Positions 21,601 to 32,534 of a DNA stretch of 64,000 nt are shown one piece after another. The notes beneath the pieces were generated by a model, which made no database searches, was not told the origin of the DNA, and saw only the letters and a program-made list of their open reading frames with translations. Origin of the DNA: Mesostigma viride (lineage: Eukaryota > Streptophyta > Mesostigmatophyceae > Mesostigmatales > Mesostigmataceae); NCBI GenBank assembly GCA_009746045.1, contig RPFO01000022.1, positions 2,954,943 to 3,018,942 on the forward strand, read 5' to 3'. The position numbers and the translations under genes are program-made. The stretch's first letter is position 1, and each line of letters opens with the position of its first letter.

Positions 21601-23100
21601 TCCGGCCTACCGTGTCTCCCATGTACCGCATGGGCCCAGTCGAGCTGGTGGAGCTCAAGAAGATCCTCATTTCACTGCTCGACGCTGGGCTCATTGAACC
21701 CAGCAACAGCCCCTTCTCAGCGGGCGTGCTGCTCGTTCCCAAGCCAGGAGGCAAGTGGCGTCTGGTGACGGATTACCGGAAGCTGAACGCCATCACCGTC
21801 AAGTCCCGGTATCCCTACCGCGGATCGACGACATCTTCAACCGTGTCCAGGGGGCCACGTGTTTCACCGTCATCGACTGTGCGGACGGGTTTTGGCAGCT
21901 GCGCATCGCGCCAGAAGACTGCCACAAGACCGCGTTCGCTACGCCCTTCGGTCACTATCAGTTTCGGGTGGCGGCAATGGGGCTGTGCAATTCGCCGGCG
22001 TCCTTCCAGATGCTGATGAATGATATCCTCCGTCCGGTGATGGGCACAGCCCACTTGCCGCAGGTCTCCCAGGACCTGGCGGACCCGCAGAAGGGGGCGC
22101 GCCCGCCCTGGACCTACAAGCGCACGTGCGCGCTGGCGTATCTGGACGACATCCTGGTGTACTCCAAGACGTTCGAGGAGCACCTAGAGGATGTGGACGC
22201 CGTGCTGCAGATCATGGAGGATGAGCACCTTTCGGCGCGGAAAGCCAAGGTGCGCGCCGGCCGCTGCGTGCCGTTTCTGGGCCATACCTTGTCCGCGACG
22301 GCATCGCGACCGACCCGAGAAGATCGAGTCCGTCCAGCAATGGCCTGTCCCTACGGACGTGAAGGGGGTGCGCAGCTTCCTGGGATTGGCATCTTACTAC
22401 CGACGGTTCATCCCGCGGTTTGCCACCATCGCCGCTCCGATCAACGCTCTTCTCAAGAAGGGTACCCCGTTCCTTGGGCTGAGCAGTGCCAACAGGCTTT
22501 TGAGGCGCTTAAGCGCCACCTCACCACAGCACCAGTCCTTATCCTGCCGGACCCGGCCCTTCCTTTCGTCGTGGCTACGGACGCCAGCAAGGTGGCCATC
22601 GGGGGTGTCCTCCTGCAGGACCAAGGCAAGGGTCTTCAGCCCATCGAGTATATCTCACGCACAATGATTCCGGCGGAGCGGAATTACCCAGTGCATCAGC
22701 AGGAGCTTCTGGCAGTAGTCTACAGCTGCCACACGTGGCGTCATCATCTTCTGGGGGCCCAGTTTTCGGTGGCCATTAGTGAGCAGGGGGATCTCGACCC
22801 CCACCGCCTGGTGATCCACACCGACCACCGGCCGCTCACCCACCTCCTGGTGCAGCCCAACCTGACGCCCCGCCAAGCGCGGTGGATGGAGTACTTGTCA
22901 CAGTTTGCGCCATTCAAGATCCAATACGTCAAGGGCGCGGACAACGTGGTGCCAGACGCCCTTTCGCGACGGGCGGACTATTGGTTCTACGAGGACATGG
23001 ATGTGCTTCATACCACTTGCGTACCAGTGGCCGCCCCGGGGACCGCCTACGGCGCGGAGCCACGGTCTCCCCGGGCCCGCCACCTGTTTCATCTGGGACA
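21600..23100 (+). pseudogene. gypsy-1 reverse transcriptase and RNase H
   Basis: RT begins MSPMYRMGPVELVELKK at 21618 and reads GVLLVPKPGGKWRLVTDYRK. It shifts frame near 21817 and continues IDDIFNRVQGATCFTVIDC, TPFGHYQFRVAAMGLCNSP and AYLDDILVYSK (catalytic YLDD at 22138-22149). A segment near 22290-22480 (VQQWPVPTDVKGVRSFLGLA) is in another frame, so two compensating shifts exist. RNase H has VVATDASKVAIGGVLLQ, HQQELLAVVYSCHTW and the HTDHRPLTHLL block, ending SRRADYWFYEDMDVL near 23008. Between VLRPVMG-type residues and YLDD there are about 25 more residues than in standard Ty3 RTs, a feature shared with gypsy-2. Confidence 0.92.
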
Positions 23101-24645
23101 CACCACCAGCGATGACTTGTCACCTCTCTTGGAGGAGACGAGTGCCCACGAGGACGTGGACGCCCCCGGGGAGGGGGAGGGATCGCATATGCGCATGCCC
23201 CTTAGCCATGTGGTGCCGCCCCAGGGAATTTTTCAGCTTCAGCCGATCGGCCCGCCCACAGTCTTCTCCGAATTCGTCAACCAGGCGAGTGCGGAGACAG
23301 ACCGGCCGCGGACGCGTTCACAGTCACGTCGGACCTGGAGACGATGATCAGTCGTTTCACGGTCACGGAGGAAGCGGCGCTTGAAGCCATCCGGGCGCAT
23401 CCCCAGCAGATGGGTGCCTACCCTTGCAAGTTCCAGGATGGACGCCTGTTCGTGAGTGTCCAGCCGGAGGAATGGCGGCTGTATGTCCCGGAGCTTTGTA
23501 GGGCCGCCTTGCTTCACGAGCTCCACGATTCGCTTCTAGGCGGACATCAAGGAAGCCACCGTCTTTATCCTCGGGCCCGCAAACATTTCTACTGGCCAGG
23601 GATGAAGGAGTATATTGAGACATATGTGCGCCAGTGCCCCTCGTGCCAGATCATGAAGTCCAGGAACACGGGCTCGCAAGCCGTCCCCAAGACGTTACCT
23701 GATCCGATGGGTCCTTGGGATTCTATCATGATGGACTTCATCGGCCCGTTCAAGAAGGCGAAGAGCGGCAACAGCATGGTCTGGTGTTCGTGGACCGCCT
23801 GACGCGCATGTGTCACTTGGCCCCGTGTCCGGCCGACCTCACTGCGGAGGAGTGCGCCAAGATATACCTGACGCACGTGTTCCGGTTCCACGGGCTCAGC
23901 CGACAGTTCATCTCCGACCGCGACAAGCTCTTCACGGCCAAATTCTGGCAGGAGTTCTTCGAACGGCTGGGCACCAAGGTGTCGCTGGGCACGGCCTACC
24001 ACAGTTCGTCGTCACATCTGGTGGAGCGGTTGAACCGCACAGTGCAGAGACCATGCGACACTACACCGACGCGGTGGGCAGCAATTGGGAGGAACTTCTG
24101 GGCTTGGTGGAGTTCTCCCTGAACAATGCCCCCAGGCCGCCCACGGATTTACCCCCTTTTTCCTCAACTCTGGCAGGCACCCTCTCACGCCTCCCGACCT
24201 GCTTATGAGCCCCGAACGGGGAGAGGATCAGGTCAAGCTGGACACACGCCAGGGGGTTGATCGCTTGCTGCAGCGGATGCACCAGGCTCATAACAGTGCA
24301 GTCCAGGGCTACCGCGCCGCGACCGAGCGGTATCTGGAGAGGACAGCCGGCAAGCGGGATAACCGGGCGCCGTCCATTGAGGTGGGCGATTGGGTCCTGG
24401 TGGAGGGCCCACAGATCGGACGATTCTCACACAAGGTGGAGAAGGAGCTGAAGACTAAGCTTCGTCCCATGTTCCTGGGCCCCTACAAGGTTCTCACCAA
24501 GTTTGACGACGTCATGTTCCAGGTGGACGTCCCGGTGTCATGGAACCTCACGTCCAACCGTTTCCATCGTGACCAGCTCAAGTTGTACCACCAGAACACC
24601 ATTCAGGGTAGGGTCAATCCCCCGGCCCCGTTGGAGTTCAATCCG
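23101..24645 (+). pseudogene. gypsy-1 integrase
   Basis: The domain starts ISRFTVTEEAALEAI at 23347. The HHCC zinc-binding region reads HELHDSLLGGHQGSHRLY...KHFYWPGMKEYIETYVRQCPSCQ (positions 23517-23650). The catalytic core has the first Asp in DSIMMDFIGPF (~23735), the second in FISDRDKLFT (~23910) and the Glu in SSHLVERLNR (~24010-24040). The frame changes near 23780 and 24045. The C-terminal part has VGDWVLVEGPQ and the GPY/F motif in RPMFLGPYKVL (~24475) then NRFHRDQLKLYH. It joins cDNA to the host genome. The reading frame appears to end in an unrelated tail, but a chromodomain follows in the next frame. Confidence 0.92.
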
Positions 24646-24791
24646 GACACGGGGAACAGGAGGATGAGGTGGCTGCGATCGTGGGACACCGAGATGTCAA
24701 ACGAGGTCGGGGGACCCAGCGACAGTACCGTGTGCGATGGCGATTCGCGCAGCATGAGTCGGAGGACTCCTGGCGCACCCTACTGAGTTAG
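24646..24791 (+). pseudogene. gypsy-1 chromodomain at the pol C terminus (frame-shifted)
   Basis: After a 1-nt shift near 24645 the frame reads EDEVAAIVGHRDVKRGRG then QRQYRVRWRFAQHESEDSW and ends at TAG 24789. The order hydrophobic-E-x-I-x-x-HR, QY-x-V-x-W and E-x-x-SW is the chromodomain fold signature. It defines this element as a chromovirus. In such elements the domain tethers integrase to modified histone tails and biases insertion toward chromatin with those marks. Gypsy-2 has the same domain at 57000-57150. Confidence 0.88.
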
Positions 24792-25069
24792 CGGGTTGCG
24801 CCCGCTTACTGGAAGCATACAAGAAGACACACCAGTTGCATTAATAGGCGGTATAACGGTGTACGGTGTAGGGTGAGAGTGAGGTGTGAGCCGGGTACTA
24901 GGTACACGCCGACTAACGCCTTGGCTTGTGGTGTGTGGGCCGTGCAGGGGGACGCCGCGGAGGCGCTTCCCAGGGCCAGACTTCTGCCAGCGCCGCGGAG
25001 GCCGTAGAGGCAGGAATCCGGGTAGTAGACGGGGATCGAGTGAGGAAGATCTGGTGGATATGGACACGA

Positions 25070-26700
25070 CAGATTACCCGGAGGCCCCTCTACCAGAACA
25101 GGTTGACAGGATGCAGACAGCTCGCGGAGAGCCTGCAGTCCGAAGGGGTGCTTCAAGGGCCGGGGGCTCGGGAGTGGTGGCCGGCACGAGACGTCGTCCA
25201 GACCCGGAGCTCCGGACGCGCGCGCGCTGCAGCTAGTGAAGGAGCTGAATGAGGAGACATTTAACCCCCGAGTGTTCGTGCGCGACTATGGTCGGGAGGG
25301 TGACTTGGTGGAGCGGCGTCGTCGGCGCCGTAACCAGATGCCGTCAGATCTCCGCGCCGATTCCATTCTGGCGCATGTCGGCCCCGCTAAGCTGGAGGAT
25401 TTTCGATGGTTCGTGCGAAGAAATGTGGGGTTCAAGATCGAGACCCGCACCGCCGAGCGCGACGGCGTGGTGGTCGGTATCGACTGGGAAACCCATGAGC
25501 GGGAGTGCCTGTGTCATGCGTGCATGAACACGTTGGATGCAGGTCTGGCATTTCCACGGCTGTTGCTCCTCCTAATTCCACCCGAGGTGCGGAAGCATCT
25601 GGAGAACTACTTTCCTCGATACCTCCCGTTGGAAGGGGCGTTGCGGGGCGAGAAGTGTATGCGCGCGGGTCAGTACTCGTTACGGCAGGCCCTGGATCGC
25701 ATCGTGGCGATGGACGACGAGGACCAGGATGATGGGAGCGAGGGTGACGACTCCGATTCTGATGACTACCCTCCCCGCCCTCTTCCTCGTCCCCTCCAAG
25801 GGATCCACCTTCTGGGGGCTCCTTGGAGGGCGGCGCAGGACATCGTCCTGTGACGCGTTTCGAGGCGCCACCGCCGGCGATGGGCTGGGGGCGCCCCTCT
25901 GGGCGAGGGTCTCGCCCGCGGTCCACGGGTTGGGGCGGGGCAGCCAACCAGATTCTCGGCGTGCTCCAGACCGGCCTGCACGTCGGCGCTCGCCCTCACC
26001 GTCATCGCGCTCGCGTTCCCGTTCGGACTCGGGAACGGAGGTACGCCCTGCTCGCCGAGCGTCACCACCACCTCGTCGCCCGGCGGATCGGCACTGGGAG
26101 CGCACGTGGGGGTCGGCGGTGGAATTGGAGCGAGAGTCTCGGCGACCGCGGTCGGATACGACGGGAGCTGCTCCGGCTAGGACAGAACAGCCGGCCGGGG
26201 GCGAGCCCCCGGTTGTGGCCCCCTTAGGTCCTCCGACGGATGCGGGCCAAGAGGAGCCTACCTTCCTTGTCTCCTTGGAACCACCGGAGCCTACCTTCCT
26301 AGTCTCCCTGGAACCACGTCCCCGGCCTGCACCAGCCGGCTCATCAATGCCACGTCCTGCGGAGGGACACATCCGGCCCACTTCGTCGGGTCGACCCTCG
26401 CACCCTTCCGCGGAGGAACCGTGCCTACACCATGGCAGAGACGCGACCTCGGGCCGCGAGGATCCCAGCGGAACGGGCATTCTGGTACCAGCGGAGCCCG
26501 TGATGCGCTTGGAAGCGCTCGTAGCTGCGGTACAATCAGGACAGGACCTGATACAGCGCCTGATGGTCCAGCACGGTCGTCAAGGCGATCATTCTGCAGC
26601 CACCTCAGTGGGCTATGATGCGGCTTCCAGAGCTCCTGGGTCATCTCACGAGGAGTGGTCATTGGGGACTTCATACGGCCGGTACCGGGCAGAGCGGTGA
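25070..26700 (+). pseudogene. gypsy-1 accessory ORF A (unknown family)
   Basis: Lies 280 nt after pol and before the 3' LTR. ATG 25070 opens MDTTDYPEAPLPEQVDR. After a shift near 25180 the frame reads LNEETFNPRVFVRDYG and a globular region with ECLCHACMNTLDAG (CxC/CxxC), IPPEVRKHLENYFPRYLP and EKCMRAGQYSLRQALD. Then come an acidic DDSDSDD patch, an Arg/Ser-rich and Pro-rich linker, a doubled EPTFLVSLEP, and a short coiled-coil-like segment (VMRLEALVAAVQSGQDLIQR). Shifts near 25830 and 25940 break it. It is homologous to gypsy-2 ORF A: both have a Cys cluster, then P-x-x-R-x-x-L-x-x-x-F-P-x-x-LP-x-EG, then a linker and a helical segment. I recognise no known family. The position recalls envelope genes, but I see no signal peptide or membrane segment. 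Confidence 0.7.
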
Positions 26701-27541
26701 GACATGGTGGGCCAGGACCTCGCACGGAGAAGCTGTGTGTGACATTCGAGGGACCTCCGGCTTTTCAGGTTCCCCCGGGTACGCACCTACCTGCTCCTCT
26801 GGTGTTTCAAGCGGGTCCTTGGTTCGCTGTGGATCGCGGGGCTTACTGGGAACAGGTAGAGATCACCTTTCTGCCCCAGGTTCCCCTGCCCCTGCCGCAA
26901 CCCGACGACCCTCGTTTCCCCTTGCGGTGGGGCATACTGTGCGGTTCGGGTCCGAAGACTGGTGGGATTGGCGATATCAGGTCGACGGGGTGGGGCACGT
27001 GGTGACGCCTCCCAAGGTGGCTCCAGCGGAGGGGAGTGCCTTTCTTAATCTGGTGGCGCCCGATATTGTAGGGGCCCGGACGGTGTCGATCAACGATGAT
27101 CACGTGCGTATGGAGGTTTTCCTGATGGGGGTGCACTTTGTTCGCGAGCACCGTTGTGGGGTGGTGGATCGGTCGGCGCTGACACTCCTATTCACCCATC
27201 CCCAGTACCTCGCTGGGTTCCTGTCTCTGTGGCCCAGAGGGTCGTGGGTGGAGCTGTCCAGGCTGGGTCGGCAGAAGGTGTCCCCCTACCAAGTGGCTTT
27301 TGAGTGTGACCTGTGTTCGCACCCTGGGATGATGACTTCACAGATGACCCACGCGGGGCGTAGGGCCTCACTGAAGTCCTGTCGCAGCGACGTGCCACTA
27401 GCGGCGGACGCTAGAGTGGTTAGAATAGTTTTCGTGACGGATAGCGGATTGATCCAGTCACCATCAGAGTCTTACTACTACGTCAGAGTTGGTCCTGTGT
27501 ATCAACTTCTAGAGGAACTGGCATTACTAACCTGCGGGTGA
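26655..27541 (+). pseudogene. gypsy-1 accessory ORF B (unknown family)
   Basis: Overlaps the end of ORF A and ends at TGA 27539. The first frame reads FIRPVPGRAVRHGGPGP, EKLCVTFEGPPAFQVPPG and GPWFAVDRGAYWEQVEITFL. After a shift near 26935 it continues DWWDWRYQVDGVGHVV, VRMEVFLMGVHFVREHRCGV and then LLFTHPQYLAGFLSLWPRGSW. The last block aligns with HRYYWAFLGLFPDGVWADV in gypsy-2 ORF B (H-x-x-Y, FL-x-L, P-x-G-x-W), so the two elements share this gene. Start codon unclear. There is no known domain and no obvious membrane anchor. The spacing suggests translation from the same or a spliced RNA. Confidence 0.65.
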
Positions 27542-27619
27542 ACCGAGGTTGGGACATAGTACTCTTATAGTAGCGTTGTTTTTCCAATCTCACTTGTACG
27601 GTAGGGACTACCGACCCCC

Positions 27620-27634
27620 ATGGGGGGGGAGGAG
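27620..27634 (+). promoter_or_regulatory. gypsy-1 polypurine tract
   Basis: ATGGGGGGGGAGGAG directly abuts the 3' LTR start TGTTACG. It is the expected plus-strand primer. Gypsy-2 has the equivalent GGGGGGGGAGG next to its 3' LTR. Confidence 0.85.
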
Positions 27635-28197
27635 TGTTACGTCCCTGCCCTTTTGGTCGGACGTAACAATGGAATAAATTACTAAGGCTGTTTGGTCTAT
27701 TGGACTTGGGTTTTATGGACCTTGGCTATTGTGTGAATTGGACTAGTTATTTTGGTCCTAGGTTGTCCTTTTAGGGGCCGGCGCTGTGGCGCCGCGCCAG
27801 TTCTGAGTCCGTCAGTAGTTCTAGGCGTGGATCCTATAGTTGAGGGTCGATGTCGGCCCGGATCCTACGTGGAATGAGTGACTCGGATTGTTCTAGGGAA
27901 ATTGGCGTGTATCTGCGCCGCAACCAACCTAGGTTAAATTGGTCCGAGGACGAGAGTCTCGTCCTCTTGGTTTAATGAATGATAAGTGCGAATACGCCTA
28001 CACATTGAGCCCGGGGCAATTATCCATTTGTAATTGGTATTGCTAGCCAATATAAGTGTGTACTAATTAGCTTGGCATCAAGCCGTGATGCCAGATATCT
28101 CACGACTCACGTCGTGAAGCGCAACCTACTTTAGGCTATCTTGAATTATTCCTAATTCCGGCGAGAAGGGTCTTTCGCTACGTAGCTCAGGCTAGGT
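27635..28197 (+). repeat. gypsy-1 3' LTR, first part (interrupted by copia element)
   Basis: Matches 10276-10838 with a single difference that I can find (GGCTG here, GGTTG in the 5' LTR). It stops at TAGGT (28193-28197), where the copia-like element is inserted. Confidence 0.95.
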
Positions 28198-28718
28198 AGT
28201 TATGGCACTCGTGCAATGGATGCGAACGTGTGTTTGATTATGCAATGGCTGGCATAATATCAACCCATGCAAGCTTGCCAAGCTGGATTGCATGGGCACG
28301 TAGGTTAGGGTAACCTAGCTATCCTGCACTAGTGCTAACCAATGAGGTGCTGGCTCCGTCCAGCTAGATCTACTCCAGCTAGGACTGATACGATGCCCGC
28401 AGGCAACGACTGCCTAACAGCACTACGTGGACGATCCTGGACCTCCCCTAGGACCTCCGTACAGGACTAGCACTGCAACCACCTTGTGGTCTGCATCACA
28501 GCTCATAAACCCTACCACGTGAATACCCACGTGCGTGTGCACTACATATCTCAGTGCTAATATCTAGCACCCACGTGCCCATCATGGCACGTGCGGATCT
28601 AAATCCTAGTAGAGATATGTCCAGTGTACTACACTACCGTCCCTGTCCGTATCCCACTTGGGAGACGGGGACAACGCCACGTGTACTGATAGTCTAGGCC
28701 TGAAGCCCTAGAATAACT
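28198..28718 (-). repeat. copia-like 3' LTR (left copy)
   Basis: 521 bp. Begins AGTTATGGCACTCGTGC and ends CCCTAGAATAACT on the plus strand. Matches 35430-35950 with one substitution (GTTTGATT here, GTTGGATT there). Several CACGTG boxes are present. Confidence 0.95.
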
Positions 28719-29093
28719 CCCATTATTACTTTTCTGTGGGGAGTGAGGGGAAGACTCTTCCCACAACCCACTCATATGCCAACCACTACTGATAAGCAAG
28801 GTTCCCCACAGGGACAACCAGGACACTGAAAGAGATGCATTTATAAAAGCGCCCATAGCTCCTCCGTGTTGGATACAACATCCCCACTGGTTGGGTGCCT
28901 GTGTTAGGAAAACCATTGTCAGAAAAATATGACCACACGTTTTATTGACAAAGAACAAGCCATCAATAAAGGAGGACCCTTCTGACCTCAATCTTTAATG
29001 ACGCAAAGAGAGTCTTACGGGTGGGACACTTCAGACCCTGCCACCCCATGACCACCCTCCTATCTGGTGCTAAGATCCCTAGGCTGAGGCACT
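28719..29093 (-). other. copia-like 3' untranslated segment
   Basis: No conserved coding. On the minus strand, AGAAAAGTAATAATGGG immediately precedes the 3' LTR and is only loosely purine-rich, so the polypurine tract is weak. Confidence 0.4.
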
Positions 29094-29741
29094 TCACCCT
29101 CTGCCGTTATATGGGTTCATCAGCGTGTATAGGACTCTGTACTGAGGCCCTGCAGCCTGTGGCACTTTTGTGAGTGCATCTGCTGCATTGTCAGGGTCTC
29201 GGATGTGAGTCTTGGACTCCAGATAGGTACACTCCTGCTTGAGGACAATCCAGTCCAAATCGGTGTGCACAGCCAAGGGGTTGTCCAGGAAAGAGAGAAG
29301 GGATTGACTGTCAGTCAGCAGATGGGATTTGACACCAGCATAACTACCAGCCTGATGCTGCAACCACACCAGCAGATGGTTCAATACCTGGCATGCAACA
29401 CAGCTGATACCACAGCACGGCATTCTGCTACATTGCTGCTGACTGCCTTGCGCTTGTGGAGTCTGCTGAACCAGGAAACCAAAGATTGCTTGCCAGTGGG
29501 GTTAGACAACATAAAGAGACCTGCCTCTCTGGCTTGTACCTTAGTGACTACCCGTGACTCCATGGAACTGTCCATCATGCATGTGATGTGGATGGGTTGG
29601 AACAGATCCAAGCATGAAGAATAAGGGGAGGGCCATCATGCAACACCTGTTTAATAGCCCTAGACCCTACCTCCATGAGGACATCATCATCCACTCTGCT
29701 GACCACTGCCAGGTGAGGAGCACAAGTGGCACACAGCCAAC
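29094..29741 (-). pseudogene. copia-like RNase H
   Basis: Terminal domain of the pol polyprotein. The frame at 29611-29381 has ITCMMDSSMESRVV (first acidic residue), LVSWFSRLHKRKAVSSNVAE with the Glu, and VVSAVLHARY. After a frame shift near 29400 the frame 29423-29094 has LLTDSQSLLSFLDNP, HTDLDWIVLKQE and IRDPDNAADALTKVPQ, the copia-type terminal motif. Removes RNA from the RNA/DNA hybrid. The catalytic acids appear present; the frame break prevents a continuous product. Confidence 0.8.
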
Positions 29742-31690
29742 CTAGCTTACCCCTAATAGTGGGACAGAGATCAGGAGTGATGTCAGAGGGAAGAACATCT
29801 TGCAAGACATGACATACTCAGGGGATGCTTTGAGAGAACACACCCACTCCTTCTGCTCCTTAAACAGGTTCAGAATGATGCCACAGAACTTGACAGGATC
29901 TTTCCCCAGCTCCAGCTGCTTGCCTAATTCAAAGCTAGCAGACACTTGAGCAATGAAATCCTCCACAGCTGCCCTGGGACCAGTAATGAGCTGATCATCC
30001 CCATGCCACACAAACATCATCATACCAGCAGGATGAGGGATGGTGAAGAAACAAGGGTCAATATCATCATACTGGGCCCCCAGCTTCAGGAAGACCTCTT
30101 GGGCAGACAGCCTAAAAATTTTAGGTGCTGACTGAAGCCCTTCTACCCCCAAGTTAGGCCTTAGATGAGGTTCCTTGATGTCCCCAGACCAGACTTTGGG
30201 AGTGTTTACCACATAGACTTGACCCCTCCACACCTTTTGGGCTATGTCAGGGTTGCCTTTAAGGAAGGCTCGTTTAATGTCAGTGGCTTTACACACGTAG
30301 TCCTTACCAGCATTCAGATGGTGAAGGAAAGTGGCCAACAGGACCTTAAGAGACGTCTGCTGAATACCAGGGGTATACAGTTCAGCCTCTGTTAGCTCAG
30401 TGGAGCCCCTGAACTCCGTGACACAAGGTCTGGCATGAAAAATGGGAGGTGTCCCATCTGCCTGGGGTTTATGCTTGCAGACAAACTTCAGTCTGAGCTT
30501 TCTGGCCCCTTGTGGCAGTGCCTCAATCGGTGTTACAGGTGGTACCTGGGACTTGCTACGTGGATCAGGACAAACCCATTCCTCTCTAGCCCTGTTAAAG
30601 GCTTCCATCCATTTCAGAAAACCAATCTGCGTTTGACAGTCTTTGACCACATCATCATAGGACAAGGGAGACATGGACGCTATGTCCCATCTACCAAGCC
30701 CAAACGCAGAGGGGTGTAGCTTCTGAGAATGAATGAGGGAATCAACACAGGGTTCCTGACCTGGGAGGTATTTTATGTTGACAGCATTGATGGCTGCTTC
30801 CAGGCCATCACTGATCTGTGTTAAAGGAATTTTGAAATGGTCCAGGGTGACCTGCCCCACCCCAGTCACACTCAACCTCCCAGCTGAGATGACTACTCCA
30901 GGGTATGAGACAAATGGTTCCCCCAGCAGTGCATTCCCCTTGTAGCCCTCTACTACCTGGAAGGGAGTGGGCACACCCAGAATGGGAATTAGCACTTGGC
31001 CTTTGACTGCCATTTTTGTTTTGCCTGAAAAATCTGACACTCTAGCCCAGGGCGAGCGTTGCAGACTTAGGCCAGATACAGCTTGTGCACTGATGATGCT
31101 CACCTGTGCCTGTGTGTCTACTGCCAGAATACTGGGATCCTGGTTAGATTCACCCACAGCATTGACTTGTGCTGCACCTGCTGCCATTTGTGCCTTGGCA
31201 GTGTGTGCTCTATGTAGAGCTTTTAGAGCCTCAGCAAATTTATTCCTGGGGACAACAGGATCTGCTGCTTCGCGTGGCTGTTCCTGAGATGAGGGAGGAG
31301 CGACCTGCTGCTCATCCAGTGCACGTTCCTCCTGCCCAGTTGGACCAGTGGGCTGTGGTGGGGCTGCACCACTGAGGAACACAGGAGCGTCTATGGTTGT
31401 GTTGCTTGCATCAGCTATGTCCCTAGCCAATTCACTGGGTGAGACCAACCCACCAGACTGAGGCTCTGAATCCATGTCCAAGAATTCTACCCCTGACACG
31501 TCTGCCAAAGGAGGGTAATAAAGCTTCAGTCTATGCTTGCCAACCATTCGCTCTCTGTGATGCTGAATAGTCACCGTGTCACCTGTTTCTGACAACCTGA
31601 TGATTTCAGCTGGACCATGCCATCTACCAGAGTGGGCTTTGTTCCCTTCCCCTCCCTATAGTAGAGTACCTGATCCCCCACTTCAAACAC
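29742..31690 (-). pseudogene. copia-like integrase tail, retropepsin and reverse transcriptase
   Basis: A 617-codon open frame (31595-29742) preceded by integrase C-terminal residues in a neighbouring frame (WHGPAEIIRLSETG, VGDQVLYYREG, shift near 31648). After an acidic linker comes a retropepsin: SILAVDTQAQVSIIS with DTQ in place of DTG, and NALLGEPFVSYPG. Next is copia-type RT: KLRLKFVCKHKPQ, CKATDIKRAFLKG (first Asp), LGVEGLQSAPKIF (equivalent of SLYGLKQAPR) and MFVWHGDDQLITGP (equivalent of LYVDD). RT copies the genomic RNA and the protease matures the polyprotein. The protease lies after integrase, unlike Ty1/copia, where it precedes it. DTQ could reduce catalysis. Confidence 0.85.
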
Positions 31691-31700
31691 AGGCCTGGCA

Positions 31701-32534
31701 TTACTTATCCTTTTTTGCCAGCAACTTGGCCAAGTGTTGCCTTTGCGTGTTGTAGTGGTCTAGTACCTCCTGAGAGTAGCTACCTGATTGCAGGCCAATT
31801 GGTGTGATTTCACCAAAAGGAGAAGACATGAGGGGCTTGGTGTTCAGAGTTCTGCACACCTCAGCTGCCCACGCTGTCCTATCAGCATAGCTCCCAGACT
31901 CTGCTGTCCTGGACTCATTTTTCTTTATGAGGTCCCTGATAGCACGCATGGTACGTTCAATCATCCCCTGGCGTTCATGATCTTGAGCCCCAGCAATGTC
32001 TATCTTGGGCAGATCAGGATAATCTTGTATCCACGTGAACTGCTGATCCAGCATTAATTTTTCCTGAGGATGATACCGTGCTAGTGCAATCAGCAGGGCT
32101 CTGTGCAGTTGTTCATTGGCCATGCCTGGCAAGGGTTCTATCACCACAAACCTAGACCAGGCATCTTTTAGGACCAAGTAATACACCGTGTCCTTCACCA
32201 GGTGTATCACATCCCCTACTAGCTTTCCTCTAGCCAGTGGTGGGGTGGCCACATGCCATCTCTTGGGTTTAGGTGCATGCAGTTGGCACGCTTCACAGTG
32301 CTTCCTGACATGCCTGCACATCTGTTCCAGGTCACGGCCATCAATTTTATTGGCCAGCCTTTCTGCCACTGCCTCATGCCCCATTGCCTTGTGTAGCTGT
32401 TGGGCTAACCTGGCATAGGATATAACCTTATCTGCTGCTGCATCTAAGGAGGCTATAGTGGGATCTTGGGCCACCTGTGCTAACGTCATGTCATAAGCCA
32501 GGTCCCAATCCACTTCCTCACTGTCAGGCAACAC
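31701..32534 (-). CDS. copia-like integrase
   Basis: 277-codon open frame. The zinc-binding N-terminal part has QLHKAMGHEAVAERL and HVRKHCEACQLHAPK (H-x-x-x-GH then CxxC). The catalytic core has GDVIHLVKDTVYYLVLKDAW (first Asp region), KLMLDQQFTWIQD and QDHERQGMIERTMRAI (Glu region). It ends HYNTQRQHLAKLLAKKDK. It inserts cDNA and generated the 5-bp duplication seen here. Its C-terminal domain lies in the next ORF after a stop/frameshift. It follows the gag CCHC directly, with no protease between. Confidence 0.85.
   Translation of the reverse strand: MLPDSEEVDWDLAYDMTLAQVAQDPTIASLDAAADKVISYARLAQQLHKAMGHEAVAERLANKIDGRDLEQMCRHVRKHCEACQLHAPKPKRWHVATPPLARGKLVGDVIHLVKDTVYYLVLKDAWSRFVVIEPLPGMANEQLHRALLIALARYHPQEKLMLDQQFTWIQDYPDLPKIDIAGAQDHERQGMIERTMRAIRDLIKKNESRTAESGSYADRTAWAAEVCRTLNTKPLMSSPFGEITPIGLQSGSYSQEVLDHYNTQRQHLAKLLAKKDK

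Noticed and set aside
20944-24791. Programmed ribosomal frameshifting to explain gypsy-1 pol
   Set aside because: There are many shifts in both directions inside domains, not one conserved slippery site.
24892-27541. Envelope gene in gypsy-1
   Set aside because: The position fits, but no signal peptide, fusion peptide or membrane anchor is visible in ORF A or ORF B.
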